Made by a program: the position numbers and the translations under genes
Part shown: positions 44,341 through 55,531 of the stretch, in pieces
Numbering within the stretch: position 1 is the first letter of the stretch
Layout: each line of letters starts with the position of its first letter
The notes under the pieces: model-generated
What the model saw: the letters and a program-made list of their open reading frames with translations, nothing else
What the model was told of the DNA's origin: nothing
Database searches by the model: none
Assembly (NCBI GenBank): GCA_033060915.1
Contig: CM065399.1
Coordinates: forward strand, 19,967,501-20,031,500
DNA from: Euryodendron excelsum
Lineage: Eukaryota > Streptophyta > Magnoliopsida > Ericales > Pentaphylacaceae
Length of the DNA stretch: 64,000 nt
Direction of reading: 5' to 3'

Positions 44341-45103
44341 GAGCATTTCCAACTCAACTCTTTATTTTAAAGAACTAACATATTATAAACAAATAAACTT
44401 TCTATTTTGAAAAATACACTTCCTATTTTGAAGAGCAATTTTTAAAAAACAACTCCAACTCTACTTTAGCTATTTCAACTAATAACTATTATATTTTTAA
44501 AAGAAAAATGCTATGTGGCATAATGATGACATGGACAATTTTTATGATCCAAATTTCATTGACATTTCACAATTCGCAAAAAATCAAATGAAATACAGTC
44601 AATATTTTTCCAAAGTTTTTTAAAAAATCAATAATGAGAATACCAATCAATAAAATCGAACTTTACATAGAATTAAGTAGAAGAAATATACAATAAGACA
44701 TAAATCAAAATCAAAATGTACACAGAATACAAAAAATATATATATATACACAGAATACAAAATCAACCTTAATGGGGCTTATATATTCAACAAGATAACA
44801 ACCACAATAATTTAAGAGGAAGAAAAACAAACCCAAAATGGTTATTTGCACTATGTACAGGTCTTGACATTAATCAAAGAAACTAAACTTCAGAGAAGCA
44901 TTGTGCAAGGGAAGCAGATAAGATTTAGGAGTGGTAGGTGGGTAGGGTGCTAGGGGTTGAGAGGGACATTCTATTTAGATTCAATTTTGTAGTCCTGCAT
45001 CAAAGTTCTCTTATCGGGGTGGGAGGAAAGGGGAGGCGGGAGAGAGAGGGAAGGGTTTTTCAGCAGTGGAATAATAGATTTAAAGCGCCGGTTGGAGTTG
45101 CTC
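44341..45103. mobile_element. Tourist-like element X with TTA duplication
   Basis: Left end GAGCATTTCCAACTCAACTC, right end GTTGGAGTTGCTC, flanked by TTA (44338-44340 and 45104-45106). The first ~140 bp are related to the reverse complement of the right end of element Y. No transposase. The same family as element Y by end sequence. Confidence 0.55.
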
Positions 45104-45106
45104 TTA

Positions 45107-46504
45107 CAAGACTGCTTAGTGTTGAGATATAATCTCTATGACTTGGTATGTGCACATACAGCATTTTGATTTTTTTGTATCATTGTGGTTGAGGATCAAT
45201 TGACTTGGGGTTTTATTTTTTCAGGTCTATGGTTGATTTCTTTTATTTTTATTTTCAAATTATTTTCTCGGCAGCCAAACAGAGGTTAGTATCTTCTCAC
45301 TTAAAGCATATTTGGCATTTGTGATGCTATGATATCGAAGTAGGCATTTGTGTTTCGGAACACATTCCCAAAGAGATGCATAAAGGGGAAGTCTATTTGG
45401 GGGATGAATTCTTATGCTTGGATTCCTTCGCCATTTGCAATTGTTCTGGCGGGTTCACATATGTGGGTTGTCGGCTAGCACTGAGCAATCGCCCAAATCA
45501 GTCCCAGTTTCATATGGTAAGAACTATGCATTTTCTTTGTTCTTTGAATTAGTCCCAATCTCATCTATATCTTATTTCAATACAATGTGTATTTTGAATG
45601 TGTGTGGAATTTGATTAAGTGTATATGAGATACAAAAACTAAATGGGATTGAGTTGCTAAAGCAGATGGTACGCCCCAAGAGATGGGAAAAAGAAGCAAG
45701 AGGGAAAAGAGTGAGGAGTCATTCCGTATTTTGTTCTTGCAAATTTTTTTTTTCTTTTTGGTTTACTCTGTTTTTTTTTTTAGTTATATGTTCACATTTG
45801 GTTAAGATATGAGCTTAGAGATGTGGCATTAGAGTGTCTGTATTTTGTTCCTGTCAATACATGATTGATTTATTTTAAGAAGTGTTAGTGGGATATGCAA
45901 TATCGGTCTTTTTGCTATTTACTAGTTTGATTTGATTGAAATTGAAGTAGAATTCTTGGGTTTTTAATGCTTTACAAATTAGTTCCAAGTTATTTAATTA
46001 TTTAGACTATAGGAGATTTGAGTTCGGTTCTTTTGACTGAACATAAATTCAAATTTGAATTTTCTTTTAAAGTAAATTATATACTCTAGAATTTTTTTAA
46101 ATTCCATGGGTAAACTAATGGAAATAATTTTCCCAGTTCTCATTTTATTTATTCCATTTTGGTTTGGTGTCAAAAGTTAATAGTTTGTTTATCAGATTAG
46201 TTATTTTAGTTATCAATGTAGTGAGCTTCTGATTAGATCAAAACATAACTTATGAAACATGATCAAATAACTTAAATGTGCTAGGATATTTTGTAATACT
46301 ATTGTATGAAGTTTATGATAATTTTCAATGTGAAATTCTCAATATTTTGTTCATATGGTTGTTTTCTAACATTAATTTATTTTTGGAAGTGACTGATTAA
46401 ACCACTTTGTGAATTGTGTTTATATTTTGGGTGAGAAATGGGATTACTGTTTGGGAGTGTTGTAGGCACGAGTTATCTTTAATATATATATACATACTTG
46501 GAAA
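45107..46504. other. Intergenic, AT-rich
   Basis: No gene model could be supported. TTTCTCGGCAGCCAAACAG near 45264-45284 is a phrase often met in plant introns, so a spliced transcript cannot be excluded. Confidence 0.4.
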
Positions 46505-47251
46505 TAGTGGCGGACCCAAAAAATTTTTCCCATGGAGGCAGAAAATACCCTAAAACAAAAATTTTAAATAAGATTTTTTGCATTTTTAATAATAGTGTAA
46601 ATTTTTTTTCTTAAAATTTGATTTTTTTAGATAAAAATTATTAATTATTAATATGTTTTTCTCTCTTTTTAATGGAGTATTTACTGAATTACAATGGATT
46701 TAATCATCTAATAAAAATTTATTTTTAGTGAAGTATTCACCAAATAATTTAACCAGCATAATACAAAATTAGTAATTCAACTAACAAAATACATAATTTA
46801 CTTTTCAATTTCACCGTAATAGCTACTTGTAGACCCACAAACAACCAAAAAAAAAAATTACACTTTTTTCAAAAAACAAAAAATCAAACAAACATCGATC
46901 TATATAAAAATACAAATATACATCAACAAGCCGTTTGATGATGTTATAGTTAGAGTCTTCTCTCATTTAGACTGAGACCATTTTTGTCTTTTCTTATCTG
47001 TATTTTCTTATTTAGATTGAGGCTTGTTTTCAAAAGAAATATGTGAAAATTATACAGATTTTTAACTGTAAATAGGAATTTTAAAACTTAACGGGCTTTT
47101 AAAAATTCGAAACCTAAAGCTTTGATTGCTTTACATTTGAAATGTGTATTGAGTTTAGTCCGACGAAATCCATTTTTAATAGAGTCGGGTAAAAAAAATT
47201 TTTTTTTTTCAAAATCTAGTGGAGGCGGCCGACTGCTTGAAAAGCATTTAT
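46505..47251. other. Repeat remnant with an AGTGGCGGA end
   Basis: AGTGGCGGACCC at 46506 resembles the left end of the element at 16424. The expected inverted right end is not clear; GGAGGCGGCCGAC near 47220 is the best candidate. Interior is AT-rich and non-coding. Confidence 0.35.
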
Positions 47252-47253
47252 TA

Positions 47254-47680
47254 GGGCCCGTTTAGGAACAACTTTTTTGATTAAATAAGCTGCTTAAAAA
47301 AAGAATAAGCTGACTTAAAAAAAACTTGATTCAGGTATTTGGTACTAGCTTAAAGCTTTTTTTTTTTTTTTTGGCTTTTTAGACAAAAATGCTATAAATA
47401 AATTAGATTTCATATTCGTGATGTTCTGTAAAGCTAAACAAAATTTCAACATTAATTATGGTAGTATATTAACTATTTAAAACTTACAAAATTTTCATTA
47501 TAGTAGAATAAGCAAAAAAGGTTTTAAAATTTTTGCTCTTTGCTTTTTTACTTATTAGCCTAAAAAAAAAAAAAAACCGCTAACTTAATAAGCTAAAAAA
47601 CTTGCTACCAAACACTAAGGACTTATTTTAAGCAAAAATCTGAAAAAGCACACAAAATAAATTGTTCCCAAACGAACCCA
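47254..47680 (-). mobile_element. Non-autonomous TIR DNA element, copy 2
   Basis: Left end GGGCCCGTTTAGGAACAA and right end (reverse complement) TGGGTTCGTTTGGGAACAAT, flanked by TA on both sides (47252-47253, 47681-47682). Its interior, for example TAAATTAGATTTCATATTCG and AAATTTCAACATTAATTATG, is the reverse complement of the element at 6086-6561. Confidence 0.7.
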
Positions 47681-47682
47681 TA

Positions 47683-49129
47683 ATATAAATAAAGTAATCA
47701 TATGCTTGAAACACATTAGTGAGATATGGTTATTGGTATTATGATTGGAAAATGTCGACCATAGTTTCTCAACATTGTAAGGAAAATACCTGTTACGCCC
47801 TGGTGACTTTCTCTAGATCATCATAGGGTAGTTTGGGCGCCACCCACAATGATGTTGGACCCACACTTGTCTACTTTTCCCTTGAGATTTGTTTATGGCT
47901 TCTAATTATTGGTATTCTAGATACCTCTGGTCATTGTATCCTATCTAAAACTCATACTTTTAGAATTCTGATATTTTCAATGAAATCCATTATTTATGGA
48001 TATTGGGAATAATAGTGGGTCAGTATTTATTAGCATTTTGAATACAGTTGGATTTTATTGGTATCTATTTGGCATTTTGAATACAACTGGATTTATTTGA
48101 ATATATGTCTAGTTGACATTTGGTATAATACAATTGAAATTATTGTATTGCATTCTTTTGGAAAATGAACTTTGCATTGAATAGATTGGATTTTGTTAGT
48201 TTTTGGAAAAATGGTTGAAATCATACTATCTCGTTTTTTCAGTTTTCAAGTTAGACGTGAGAGCTGTAGATCGAGGCAGACTTTAAGATGGTGTTGGACC
48301 ACGTTTTGTGACCTCCTTAGGATTTACTTTGAGCCTTTTCCCCTTAACACATCTAACTATTGAACATTAACTTCATTATTGATGCCTTTTATTATTGGTT
48401 TGGTTCTAAAGATAACCTTATTTGCTCATTTTGGGGATTTTGCTTATTTTGGAGGTTCGATTTTTTGAGATTGTTCGATTCTGCTTGTTTCTTGGTTGTG
48501 GATTATTTAGTGATTCAATTTTCATTTTAAGACCCTTTCAATTTAATCTATTAGATTGCCTGAATAAGTGTTAGGCTTTCGTGCTTCATGGAAAGTGGCT
48601 CACGACTGGTCATTCTCCTTGATATTATTGATACCTTTGATTATTTAGTGATTGTTCGTTCCTATTTACGACTGTTTTAATTTTATTTATTTATTTGTCT
48701 GAACAAAGTGTGCTTTCATGCTCCACGGTTATGGCCCACTCATCATTTATAGGAGTTGAAATTTTTTTGAAGCCTAAGTAATTTAATAGGCAAACTTGAA
48801 AATTATGTGTGAAACCCGACTCAGTCTAAGCCAGCCCAAAATATATATAAAATGATACATTTTTGTATCTTAATGTTATTTTTTACATCAGATTTTTATA
48901 TTAAAGCTTCATGTAAAGGATGTTATAGTAACATTCTCCTACGTCGGGTTAATATTGGCAGGCTTGGACTTTTTCTATTATTTGATGTAGATAGGGAGAT
49001 ATTGAAGCTTCATTCACACAAAGGATGTTATAGCAACACTGATAAACATAATCGGGATTAGAGATCTAATGGTTATAAAGGGTCCCTGTGACTCTTCTTG
49101 CTGCTAGATAGCATATTTTTCTAGATAGA
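47683..49129. other. Intergenic; possible LTR start near 47790
   Basis: TGTTACGCCCTGGTGACTTT at 47791 looks like the start of a Ty3-type LTR, but no matching end or target duplication was found. Two copies of AAAGGATGTTATAG (near 48915 and 49019) are close to each other. No gene. Confidence 0.35.
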
Positions 49130-49910
49130 GGTAGTTAGCATAACCTTCATTTTCCATATTCCAAAGAAAGGTGGTGCATTGGAATTGAAAGATTTTTTTT
49201 TTTTGGTGCTTTTAGTATGATGGAATTGGTGGCTAAGGTTCCAACCTCTGAATTAAAGAAGTTGGTTAGTAGAATTCTTCTCATAATGCGGGAGACAAAT
49301 TTTTTATGTTAGTGTTGTTTCCAAAATGAAGTGGTTGACTTTTGAATCCATTGTGGAGTTCTCGGGTAGTGTGTAAATTAGATATTAAGAGGGCATATTA
49401 GATATTGGAAAGATTGATTTTGGAGCTAGATGGGTATCACTTATTGTTGCATTTCTACTAGTTGGTGTTCTTTTTTTAGTGAAAGGTTTCTTTGATAGCT
49501 CTAGATGTCTAAGCCAATGTGATCTTTGTCATCTTATCTTTTTCTTTTCCACAAGGATGGAGGCTTTGAGCAAAATGATCAACAAGGGGGTCGTTAGCAT
49601 CCTTTGAGGTTGCTAAAAGCAGTGCTGAGAGGTTCCGGTGTCTACTTCCTTTCATATATGCTTTAATTGTCTCTTGTGACAGGAATGAGGATAAAGTCAT
49701 GTTAACGTGGGGAAGAATGACATTATTCCAGTGGGTGACGTCCCAGAAATTTCAGTCTTCTTGTCTGGGATTCAAAGTTGTCTCCCCTCATTCTATTTGG
49801 GTCTACCTCTCGGATCTTCGTTCAACGCATCTTAATTTGGGATGTATCATTAAGTGTTCTAAGTAAAGACTTGTCTAATGGAACTCGAAGGGAGGAGAGA
49901 ATATGATGAT
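49130..49910 (+). pseudogene. Degraded L1-type LINE reverse-transcriptase fragment
   Basis: Pieces of a plant L1 reverse transcriptase appear in order in shifting plus frames: IPKKGGALELKDF (about 49165-49205), VVCKLDI (about 49368), MEALSKMINKG (about 49557-49590), CDRNEDKV (about 49675), IIPVGDVP (about 49720) and FYLGLPLGSSF (about 49790-49822). The stretch that should hold the catalytic FADD is missing or scrambled, and many stops and frameshifts occur. It is an old, inactive, 5'-truncated and 3'-truncated copy. Confidence 0.75.
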
Positions 49911-50344
49911 GATATGAGGTCACAAGGGGAAGTTGTCCATAAAATATTACTATGAGTAAAAGCAACTAAGGTGTCATAAATAGATCTTTTCCTAGTAAAG
50001 GATATTTGGAAACTAGAGGCAACATTTAAGGTTGCCTAATTTATTTGGATGACAACGTTGAACTCTATTCTCACTCTTGACAACTTGATAGAAGGGTTAG
50101 GATGCTTCGTAACTAGTGCTACATGTGCCATAGAGCTTGAGGAACCGATTGACGAGGTGTAATTATGAGTAGTGGAACTGATAGACTTTTGAAGATATTT
50201 TGTCAATTTATAGACTAAATCAGTTGTGTTGAATACTTTTGGTTTAACAGAATTTTCTAGGTTATCCTAATTTTGGAGAGATCCAAACATGCGTTTTTCT
50301 TTTTATATACAACTGTTGTATAAAGATGTCCCTTTTTTCGTCCT
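49911..50344. other. Intergenic
   Basis: No gene seen. The start may still hold LINE remnants too diverged to read. Confidence 0.4.
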
Positions 50345-51300
50345 TTTTTCGGATTGGAGATTTGTGATGAGGCTAATGTGGTTATCTAAGGTTACACATA
50401 AAAGAAGAAGAATAAAATAAAGAGTACATTTCAACTGGCCAAATTAATCAGAAAATAAAATACCCGTGTCTCATATTATCCTCTACCAAAGTTTTATAGC
50501 CAATTAGATTTTGCAAAGGGAAAAAAGGCGTATGTATTTAAAGGTACAAATTGGAGTGCTAAAGATTCTAAAAGTGTCTAAATTTTTCTTGTTAATTTGA
50601 ACTTCTTATCAAAATATCTTACGAATATGGCAAAATGGTAGGTTTTGGTTTCACCTTTAAGAAATTAAGATTACTGATATGAGCGTTTAGTAACGATGTG
50701 GCATAGTGTCTATGGGGAGTAAAAATAATTTTTCAGATTGAAAGAAAAGAAAATGTTGGTTGATCTAGGATTTTTTAGTTTTGAGGTAAAAACAAGGAAA
50801 AAATTATTGGTGTAGTCAAGTGAAAGTTCCTTATGGATAAGGTTAGTTTGTTATTTCTTAGAGGGGGTTAGGCTATTGAGTTTTGAGAAAGTGTCTACTA
50901 GGACCATTTTGGATTTGAGATTTGAGATGGGACTAATGTGTTTCCTTGTGTAGGGTTAACCACGGAAAAAAATAAAATAAAATGAAGAATGCATTTCAAG
51001 TAGTAGGCTACTAGATTAGAAAAGATAATGGAAATTGGAAAGGGGAAAAGGCCTACATAGATAAAGGCATGCAAGTATTGGAGTGATAATGGTTCTAAAA
51101 GCGTCTATCCTTGTTTGAATTTCACATTTAACATCTCATAAATATGCATGAGATTGTGAACTTAAGGCTACATGGTATAATAGTTACAATTTTGGTTTTC
51201 ACATTTAGGAAAAAATATTACCAATAGAGCTTAGTAACAATGATTTTTTAGATTGAAGTCGAAGAAAATGTTGACAGGTTTGGGTTTTATGATTTTGATG
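50345..51300. repeat. Diverged tandem duplication, two ~400-bp copies
   Basis: Copy 1 is about 50345-50790 and copy 2 about 50905-51300. Shared blocks, in the same order, include GGAGATTTG/TGAGATTTGAGATG, AATAAAATAAA, ATTGGAGTG, GGTTCTAAAAGCGTCT versus GATTCTAAAAGTGTCT, TTTTGGTTTTCAC versus TTTTGGTTTCACC, and CTTAGTAACAATGA versus TTTAGTAACGATG. No coding content. Confidence 0.65.
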
Positions 51301-51559
51301 AATTGAAAGGGTCACTTGTTTGTTGGATGAGTTTGTAGTGTTTTTACATCTATTTAGCATTGTAAATTAGAGATTGAAATTCGAATAAAATTGATATTTC
51401 ATGCTTTTACTATTCATATATATATAAAGCAAATTCCCATGCCCGATGAGAATTTTTTACATGGGAATTATGCCATACCAAATTGGCAAGTCACTTGTAG
51501 GTGCCTCGTTCCTATTACCTAGGAATGACCTAAAAATAGGAGTGAGGCTCAACTCAAAC
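51301..51559. other. Intergenic
   Basis: AT-rich with no gene or repeat recognised. Confidence 0.4.
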
Positions 51560-52613
51560 TGGTTTAAAATGGATAAGCAAAAACTTTAAAGTAGTTTAAT
51601 TATCAAATATTAAGAAATTAGAGATAATTTACCAATTTGGTTTAAAATGGATAAGCAAAAATTCTAAAACAGTTTAACAATATATCAAATATATTAGAGA
51701 TAACAAATTGTATTAGAATGAAAAACAAAAAAAATAACGTCCTAAAAAAATAATTAAAATCATCATACCAAAAAAGAAGATTACAAAAGTTCGTACCACA
51801 ACTATTATAAAAAAAAAAAAAAATAGTTCAAGAATAAAGAATTTAAAAACATCATTCTAGAAAAAGAGTTAAAATCATCATACTAACAAAAATGAGAAAA
51901 TTAGAGATAGTTTATTACATTCTAGTGAAAAATAAAAATAACGTTCTAGAAAGAAAATCATCATACTAAAAGCCACAGTATAAAATATCATATCACAACT
52001 ACTTTAAAAAAAATAGTTTAGGAATGAATAATTTAAATAGATCCCCCAACGCTGGAATTAGAATCCGTAAGAAACATCGTACTAAAGTAGTTTAACAATA
52101 TACCAAATATTAAGCAAATTAGAGATAGTTTATTGTATTAGAATGAAAAACAAAAATAACATTCTGGAAAAATAATTAAAATCACCATACCAAAAACAAA
52201 GATTATAAAAAAAATTAGTTAAAGAATGAATAATTTAAATAAATCCACAAACACTGGAATCAAAATCCGTTAAAATCATCATAACAAATAGTTTAACAAT
52301 ATATCAAATATTAAGAAATTAGAGACAGTTTATCATATAATAGTGAAAAACAAAAACCATCATACTATTTGTCACAACTATTATTAAAAAAAAAATAGTT
52401 CAAGAATGCCTAAGTTAAATAATTCCCAAACTCTGAAATTAGAATCCGAATGAATTATCATACTAAAGTAGTTTAACAACATGCTAAATATTAAGAAATT
52501 TGTAAAAGCCTGAATTGTCTAACTGTTTGCCCATAATTATTTAAATATTGTTTTACTTTTCACAAAATTATCCTATATCCATTAAATCACCTCCGAAAGT
52601 GGAGCATGACAAC

Positions 52614-52626
52614 TTAGTATCAGAGC
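52614..52626 (+). other. TRIM primer binding site, initiator-tRNA-Met-like
   Basis: TTAGTATCAGAGC resembles TGGTATCAGAGC with two changes at its start, three bases after the 5' LTR. Confidence 0.7.
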
Positions 52627-52889
52627 ATAGGCACCCCTAAGGATTATGAGTTAACGGTTAACGTATTAGGCTAAGTTATGTATATTGCTTGAATGTAAAG
52701 AGACTATTAGACTACGCAGCGGAAGCTGTATTATGAGTTTCTTGGTTTTTGTATAATTTTTTTTTTTCTAACGAATGTCAGGACGAATTTTTTTTAAAAG
52801 GTTGGGTGATTATAGTGTCCTGTATTTTCAGAATAATAATGTATTATATTACTTTAAAGTCATTTCAAGACCTTCGAGGACAAAATTAT

Positions 52890-52903
52890 TTTAAGAAGGG
52901 TAG
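52890..52903 (+). other. TRIM polypurine tract
   Basis: A purine-rich TTAAGAAGGGTAGA lies directly before the 3' LTR start at 52905. Confidence 0.65.
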
Positions 52904-53575
52904 ATTGTAAAACCTTGAACTTTCTAACTACTTGCCATAATTATTTAAAAATTGTTTTATCTTATTATAGTGAAAAAAATTTCTAACTATTTTTCCTAAA
53001 TCACCCTAGAAATTGGGACGTGATAAAATTAGAGATTTTATCTTATTATAGTGAAAAACCAAAAATAACATTCAAGAAAAAGAGTTAAAATCATGATGCT
53101 GAAATCGAGATTTCATATCACAGCCATTACAAAGCCAAATAGTTTAACAATATATCAAATATTAAGAAATTAGAGATATTTATAGTATTAGTAAAAAATG
53201 AATAAATAATGTTCTAGAAAAATAGTTAAAATCACCATACTAAAAGTAAGATTATAAATATCATATCACAACTATTATAAAAATATAGTTCAAGAATGAA
53301 TATGTTAAATATAACTCCAAACACTGAAATCAGAATCTGTAAAAATCGTCAAACTAAAGTAGTTTAATGATATATCAAATATTAAGAAATTAGAGATACT
53401 TTATTGTATCATAGTCAAAAACAAAAATAACGTTATAGTAAAATAGTTTAAATAGTTAAAATGATCATACTAAAAGCAGGACTATAAAATATAGGATCAC
53501 AACTATTAGGAAAAAATAGTTCAAGAATGAATAAGTTAAATACATCCCTACACACTGGAATAAGAATACGTAAAC

Positions 53576-54571
53576 ATTTATTCATACAACTTCTAAGAAT
53601 GAAATGTGATTCCAATTCCTTTTTACCTAATTCCGAACAAGGGCTGTCTCACGGTGTAAATGTATCATGGGATTTTGATTTTTGGAATCCAAAGATTTTT
53701 ATGTTTAGTAGTTAAGAGTACAAGAACTATAGTCCAATGCACCAGATGGGAATTTAGACAATGAGTAGTCAAGAATTAGACGTCTCAACTAGTAAGAGTT
53801 AGGTTTCTTCTTCCCTAATTCCTATAACGATTTTTATGATTAGTTCCTGCACTATAACTAAAATCCAAACCGTGAAATGAGAATTTAGACTATGAAATGG
53901 TCAATAATTAGTTGACCTAAGTAATAAGAGTTAGGTTAAAATTTTAATGCCCAAGTATATTGGCATTAGACTATTCTTGGAAAGGGTAATTTGTTGATTA
54001 GTTAGAATTCTAAAATAAATAAATAAAAAGTAATAAAGTATTCCATCTTTAAAGAAAAAGAAACAACAACAACAACAATAACAAGAGGAAGAAGCAACTG
54101 AATAACTTGTGGAGGAAAAAAAAGGACAAATATACAAGAGAGAAAGTGAAATTAAATATCGTGAAAATTTTGACAAGACAAGGGTTAGGGGCTGACTCAC
54201 ATAGGTTTAGGGTTTGAAGTTCTTAATGTATTGCAATACACAATACAACTCTATAGATTTTCCAACAAAAAAAAAGCCCTCAAAATCAGGTGGGGGACTC
54301 AAAATTTAACTATATAAGTTTTGAAGTTGGGATGCCAAAAATAACGTCTTCTATGGTTCTTTTCTATTTTTATTTTTGTTTTAATATGCAAAGTTTCAAA
54401 TTTATTTGCAAAGTAGTGTTGAGTCGGATAAGAATCGACTCACATCTAATCCAATCAAATTCTTTAACTCAAAAAAGGAAAGAAAAAAATAAAAATAGTA
54501 ACCCACCACTATGATGGCAGGGAGGTATGCTATATAGGGTAATGTCATTTTTGTAATTAAAAGCCTGAGTG
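53576..54571. other. Intergenic with a ~130-bp-spaced direct repeat
   Basis: GGGAATTTAGACAATGAGTAGTCAAGAATTAG-like sequence near 53748 recurs in diverged form near 53880, each ending AAGAGTTAGG. No gene. Confidence 0.4.
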
Positions 54572-54618
54572 TTTTATTTTAAAATAAAAAGGTCTGAGTG
54601 TTTTATTTTAAAATAAAA
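54572..54618. repeat. Duplicated perfect 18-bp palindrome
   Basis: TTTTATTTTAAAATAAAA is its own reverse complement and occurs at 54572-54589 and again at 54601-54618, as part of a 29-bp tandem duplication. It provides AATAAA on both strands just beyond the stop of the candidate minus-strand gene. Confidence 0.85.
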
Positions 54619-54646
54619 GGCTCTCATTCAACTACGCCATTCTATA

Positions 54647-55468
54647 TTAATTTTTTAGTTGTATGACAGCATTTTTTTCATATTTGAATTCTCTCAAGTT
54701 TGTTGTCATGTAATCCACAAGCCATCTCGTATCCCAAGTCATGGTAAGGCTACAGGACTCCAAACATCCTTTAACATTATGGCCTGCAAGCTCTAACCAC
54801 CTCCTGTTGCTCACACCTTTGTCTAACTTGGCTGCAAAATCAGGATTTTACTGTGAACCCACATAACTTTTCACTATTGATCTTCAATGCCTCCTGTTGC
54901 TTTTAATCATGTGGCCATTTACCAGTGACAAGTTTCAATTTATTGGGACCTGGTTGGAATATACAAATACAAAAGCATAATAAAGGCCCCGACCTGGCCA
55001 ATTATAGCTTACAACCGAATAAATGAAATACAAATTACATAGCAAATTACATTTGAATGGATGACCCAACCATCTCTAACTGATTGAAACTAAGGGGGAT
55101 ACGAGCTGGTCATGACCATTCAACCATACATCTAGAGCTAAACATTTCATCCATAAATGCATCAAAATTAGCTTTTAAAAATAAAGCTGGATCATATCCA
55201 TCCATGGCAATCATAAAAATACATCCATCCATACATCTAAAGCTAAACATTCCATGAACATTCAATCATACATCTAGAGCTAAGCATTCCATGAAAGACA
55301 AATTGAAAATAGCTAAAATAAAAATAAAGCTCGATAATATCCATCCATGGCAATCATCATCATAATATAGATTATACACCCCCATCAAAATGTGGGGTGG
55401 GTTCAAACATAGGCTCAATCATGTATAAATTCAGCAATCCATGCACTCTATATCAAGCAAATATGTGA

Positions 55469-55531
<63 letters not shown>

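Larger units (their letters stand above)
52501..53025 (+). mobile_element. Complete TRIM (miniature LTR retrotransposon), 525 bp, with AAATT duplication
   Basis: 5' LTR 52501-52611 (TGTAAAAGCC...GCATGACA), PBS at about 52614-52626, ~290-bp interior, PPT at about 52890-52903, 3' LTR 52905-53025 (TGTAAAACCTTG...ACGTGATA). AAATT occurs at 52496-52500 and 53026-53030, and the array unit GAAATT-AGAGAT is restored if the element is removed. No coding. The pre-PPT stretch TTCGAGGACAAAATT resembles the 3' end of Tekay-type Ty3 elements, suggesting the parent lineage; this is inference. Confidence 0.88.
51560..53575. repeat. AT-rich tandem array of irregular ~200-280 bp units, split by a TRIM
   Basis: The marker AGTTTAACAATATATCAAAT then ATTAAGAAATTAGAGATA recurs (variants near 51595, 51665, 52087, 52292, 52470, 53141, 53361). 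Between markers come TAACGTTCTAGAAAAA, TTAAAATCATCATAC, ATATCACAACTATTA and AATAGTTCAAGAATGAATAA in a fixed order. Units vary in length by internal deletions. Two-thirds A+T or more, no coding. The array is interrupted at 52501-53025. Confidence 0.85.

Noticed and set aside
47791..48800. Possible Ty3 LTR beginning TGTTACGCCC
   Set aside because: No matching CA end or target duplication could be found.
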